Below, in pieces: positions 6,122 to 7,754 of a DNA stretch of 7,754 nt. Origin of the DNA: Phycisphaerales bacterium UBA4658. GTDB taxonomy: Bacteria > Planctomycetota > Phycisphaerae > Phycisphaerales > UBA1924. Below the pieces are notes generated by a model. The model was not told the DNA's origin. It saw only the letters and a list, made by a program, of their open reading frames with translations, and searched no databases. Position 1 is the stretch's first letter, and every line of letters begins with the position of its first letter. The position numbers and the translations under genes are program-made. The DNA is taken from contig DHLW01000139.1 in the NCBI GenBank assembly GCA_002405485.1, forward strand, positions 427 to 8,180, given 5' to 3'.

Positions 6122-7081
6122 CGAACGGAACCCTCGATTTCGGTGTCGGAACAGCTCGCGGCGTTGAGCGATCCGGTTCGGCTGCGCATTCTGCGGGTGG
6201 TGGAGCGGGAGGAGTTGGCCGTCGGGGAGGTGGCCAAGGTTGTGCAGCTTCCGCAGTCGACGGTGAGCCGGCACCTGAAGGTGCTTGGGGACGCGGGGTG
6301 GGTGATGAAGCGGGCGGAGGGGACGGCGACGCTGTACCGGCTGGTGCAGGACGATCTTGGGCACTCGGCCCGGGCGATCTGGGTGCCGGTGCGCGACGCG
6401 ATCCGCGGGACGACGGGGATGCAGGAGTTTGAGGACGATCTGCAGCGTTTGAGCGCGGTGCTGGCGGAGCGTCGCGAGGACGCGCAGGCGTTTTTCGGGC
6501 GGTTGGCTGGGCAGTGGGATGACGTCCGAGCGGAGTTGTTTGGCAACAAGTTTGCGCCGATGGGACTGCTGCACATGCTGCCGCGGGACTGGACGGTCGC
6601 GGACCTTGGATGCGGGACGGGGAATGCGGCGGAGCTGCTGGCGCCGCTGGTGCACAAGGTGATCGCGGTGGACCAATCGCCGGAGATGCTGCTTGCGGCG
6701 CGGAAGCGGATGGAAGCGGCGCGGATCGCGAACGTGGACTTTGTCGAGGGCAAGCTGGAGAAGCTCCCGCTTGCGGAGAAGTCGGTGAACGCGGCGGTGT
6801 GCTTCCTGGTGCTGCACCACCTGGAAACACCCGGCAAGGTGTTCAAGGAGATGTACCGCGTGCTGCGTCCCGGGGGCGTGGTGCTGATCGTGGACATGAT
6901 CGAGCACGATCGCACGAGCTACAAGCACGCGATGGGGCATCGGTGGCTGGGGTTCCCGCAGACGATCATCGAGCAGTTTCTGGAAGAGGCGGGGGTTTTC
7001 GACTCACGGGTGCGGCTGCTTCCGAATGACACATCGGCCAAGGGCCCGGGGCTCTTTGCCGCGACGGCGTATCGCATGTGA
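6116..7081 (+). CDS. ArsR-type transcriptional regulator fused to a class I SAM-dependent methyltransferase domain; candidate SAH/SAM sensor (SahR-like)
   Basis: 321 residues. Residues 10-95 are an ArsR winged helix: [19 protein letters not shown] (11-29), then the recognition helix [17 protein letters not shown] (47-63) and the wing [12 protein letters not shown] (65-76). The usual metal-binding ELCVC helix reads ELAVGEV (33-39), and there is no cysteine before C166, so classical metal sensing is unlikely. A helical linker leads to a methyltransferase fold (about 155-320): motif [11 protein letters not shown] (161-170), acidic D186 in [18 protein letters not shown] and [13 protein letters not shown]. 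Being next to ahcY, it probably reads SAH or SAM and represses its own operon and metH. Whether it also methylates something is open. Start: an upstream in-frame GTG (6062) would put the promoter inside the gene, so ATG 6116 is preferred, although it lacks a Shine-Dalgarno sequence. It resembles proteobacterial SahR in role. Confidence 0.88.
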   Translation: MKRTEPSISVSEQLAALSDPVRLRILRVVEREELAVGEVAKVVQLPQSTVSRHLKVLGDAGWVMKRAEGTATLYRLVQDDLGHSARAIWVPVRDAIRGTTGMQEFEDDLQRLSAVLAERREDAQAFFGRLAGQWDDVRAELFGNKFAPMGLLHMLPRDWTVADLGCGTGNAAELLAPLVHKVIAVDQSPEMLLAARKRMEAARIANVDFVEGKLEKLPLAEKSVNAAVCFLVLHHLETPGKVFKEMYRVLRPGGVVLIVDMIEHDRTSYKHAMGHRWLGFPQTIIEQFLEEAGVFDSRVRLLPNDTSAKGPGLFAATAYRM

Positions 7082-7099
7082 GCGGGCGGGGGGAAGGGG

Positions 7100-7219
7100 G
7101 AACGGAGAAACCGCGGAACAGTTGGACAGCAGGACAGCCGATCAGCAGCAGTCTGGACTCTCTGCCTCTTTGCCACTTTGCGTCTGAGCCACTTGACCAC
7201 TCAGCCACGAGACCACTTT
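7100..7219 (+). repeat. Degenerate 8-bp-period array in the ahcY leader
   Basis: The 152-base gap between the regulator stop (7081) and ahcY (7234) begins with a G-rich stretch. It is then filled by imperfect octamers in constant phase. GRACAGnn-type units lie at 7116-7147 (GAACAGTT, GGACAGCA, GGACAGCC, GATCAGCA). After two intermediate units come GCCACTTn-type units at 7164-7219, with CCAC at 7173, 7189, 7197, 7205 and 7213, all multiples of 8 apart. It does not read as protein and shows no SAH-riboswitch core. Function unknown. Confidence 0.6.
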
Positions 7220-7233
7220 CAGGAGAAGCATCT

Positions 7234-7754
7234 GTGTCGACGATCACTCGCAATCGCACGAAGGCGCCCAAGACGAACACGACGGGTCGGCACTCGCTGA
7301 CGGCGGAGGTGTACAACGGGCTGGATTTCAAGGTTCGCGACCTGAGCCTGAGCGAGCTTGGGCGGAAGGAGATTCGGCTCGCCGAGCACGAGATGCCGGG
7401 GCTGATGGCCCTGCGTGAGCGGTACAAGGGCAAGAAGCCGCTGGCCGGCGCTCGGATCGCGGGTTCGCTGCACATGACGGTGCAGACGGCGGTGCTCATC
7501 GAGACCCTCGCCGAGCTCGGCGCGGACGTGCGCTGGGCGAGCTGCAACATCTTCTCGACGCAGGACTCCGCGGCGGCGGCGGTGGTGGTGGGCCCGAGCG
7601 GCACCGCCGAAGAGCCGAGCGGCATCCCGGTGTTTGCGTGGAAGGGCGAGACGCTGGAAGAGTACTGGTGGTGCACCGATCAGATCTTCAAGTTCACCGA
7701 CAGCAAGGGCAACGTGGTCGGGCCGAACCTGCTGCTGGACGACGGCGGCGACGC
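7234..7754 (+). CDS. ahcY: S-adenosylhomocysteine hydrolase, N-terminal part (runs off the window)
   Basis: Cleaves S-adenosylhomocysteine to adenosine and homocysteine in the cytoplasm, relieving product inhibition of methyltransferases and feeding homocysteine to MetH. 173 complete codons are visible of an expected 430-490; the NAD-binding domain lies beyond the window. Family motifs are [15 protein letters not shown] (50-64), [16 protein letters not shown] (77-92, H80 equivalent to human H55), CNIFSTQD (104-111), [14 protein letters not shown] and LDDGGD (167-172, D169 equivalent to human D131). The residue after STQD is S112 where human has H. The insert [11 protein letters not shown] near residue 120 is of the kind seen in longer bacterial enzymes. 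The start is GTG 7234 with AGGAG eight bases upstream (7221-7225). No operator or good promoter precedes it, so co-transcription with the regulator 152 bases upstream is likely. Confidence 0.96.
   Translation, partial: MSTITRNRTKAPKTNTTGRHSLTAEVYNGLDFKVRDLSLSELGRKEIRLAEHEMPGLMALRERYKGKKPLAGARIAGSLHMTVQTAVLIETLAELGADVRWASCNIFSTQDSAAAAVVVGPSGTAEEPSGIPVFAWKGETLEEYWWCTDQIFKFTDSKGNVVGPNLLLDDGGD

Noticed and set aside
5999..6940. A minus-strand open frame opposite the regulator gene
   Set aside because: His/Arg/Pro-rich shadow; the plus strand encodes clear ArsR and methyltransferase motifs.
7193..7221. TTGACC as a -35 box for an independent ahcY promoter
   Set aside because: No TATAAT-like hexamer lies 16-18 bases downstream, and TTGACC falls inside the octamer array.
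7082..7233. A SAH or SAM riboswitch in the ahcY leader
   Set aside because: I found no SAH-riboswitch core or paired stems; the stretch is dominated by an 8-bp-period array.

Overview
This GC-rich window most likely comes from a planctomycete, probably class Phycisphaerae. That placement is an inference. It rests on the base composition, a palindromic repeat read as HTGGTPVPP inside a coding region (which I recall as common in planctomycete genomes), a small LigD phosphoesterase-like protein, and an ArsR-methyltransferase fusion next to ahcY. I cannot confirm it without a search.

Layout: on the minus strand, from base 1 to 3751, lies metH (5' two-thirds; its 3' end runs off base 1), preceded by a secreted beta-propeller-like/EEP-phosphatase fusion protein. 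A 142-base gap with no clear promoter separates this from a GNAT acetyltransferase on the plus strand (3894-4424). The acetyltransferase converges on rpmE (ribosomal protein bL31, minus, 4489-4710), which has a good intrinsic terminator. Upstream of rpmE on the same strand is a small LigD_N-like protein (4786-5163). Diverging from that, on the plus strand, are a TPR lipoprotein (5291-6052), an ArsR-type regulator fused to a class I methyltransferase domain (6116-7081), and the start of ahcY (7234 to beyond the window end).

Functional theme: three genes belong to the activated methyl cycle. MetH remakes methionine from homocysteine, AhcY cleaves S-adenosylhomocysteine (SAH), and the ArsR-methyltransferase fusion is the obvious candidate regulator, with a fold able to bind SAM or SAH. 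The main finding is that the same 22-bp imperfect palindrome (arms TTCATCC and GGATGAA, 8-base spacer) occurs twice. One copy is in front of metH (1934-1955) and one is in front of the regulator gene (6099-6120, within a perfect 9-bp-arm palindrome at 6098-6121). Both copies have the same geometry: the first T of the operator is the last T of a -10-like TAnnnT hexamer. This predicts an autoregulated SAH- or SAM-responsive repressor controlling metH in trans and ahcY by co-transcription, analogous to proteobacterial SahR but with a different-looking site.

Other oddities are the palindromic repeat inserted in frame in the MetH interdomain linker, a degenerate 8-bp-period array filling the leader of ahcY, a bL31 without zinc-ligand cysteines, and a possible leaderless promoter for the TPR lipoprotein.
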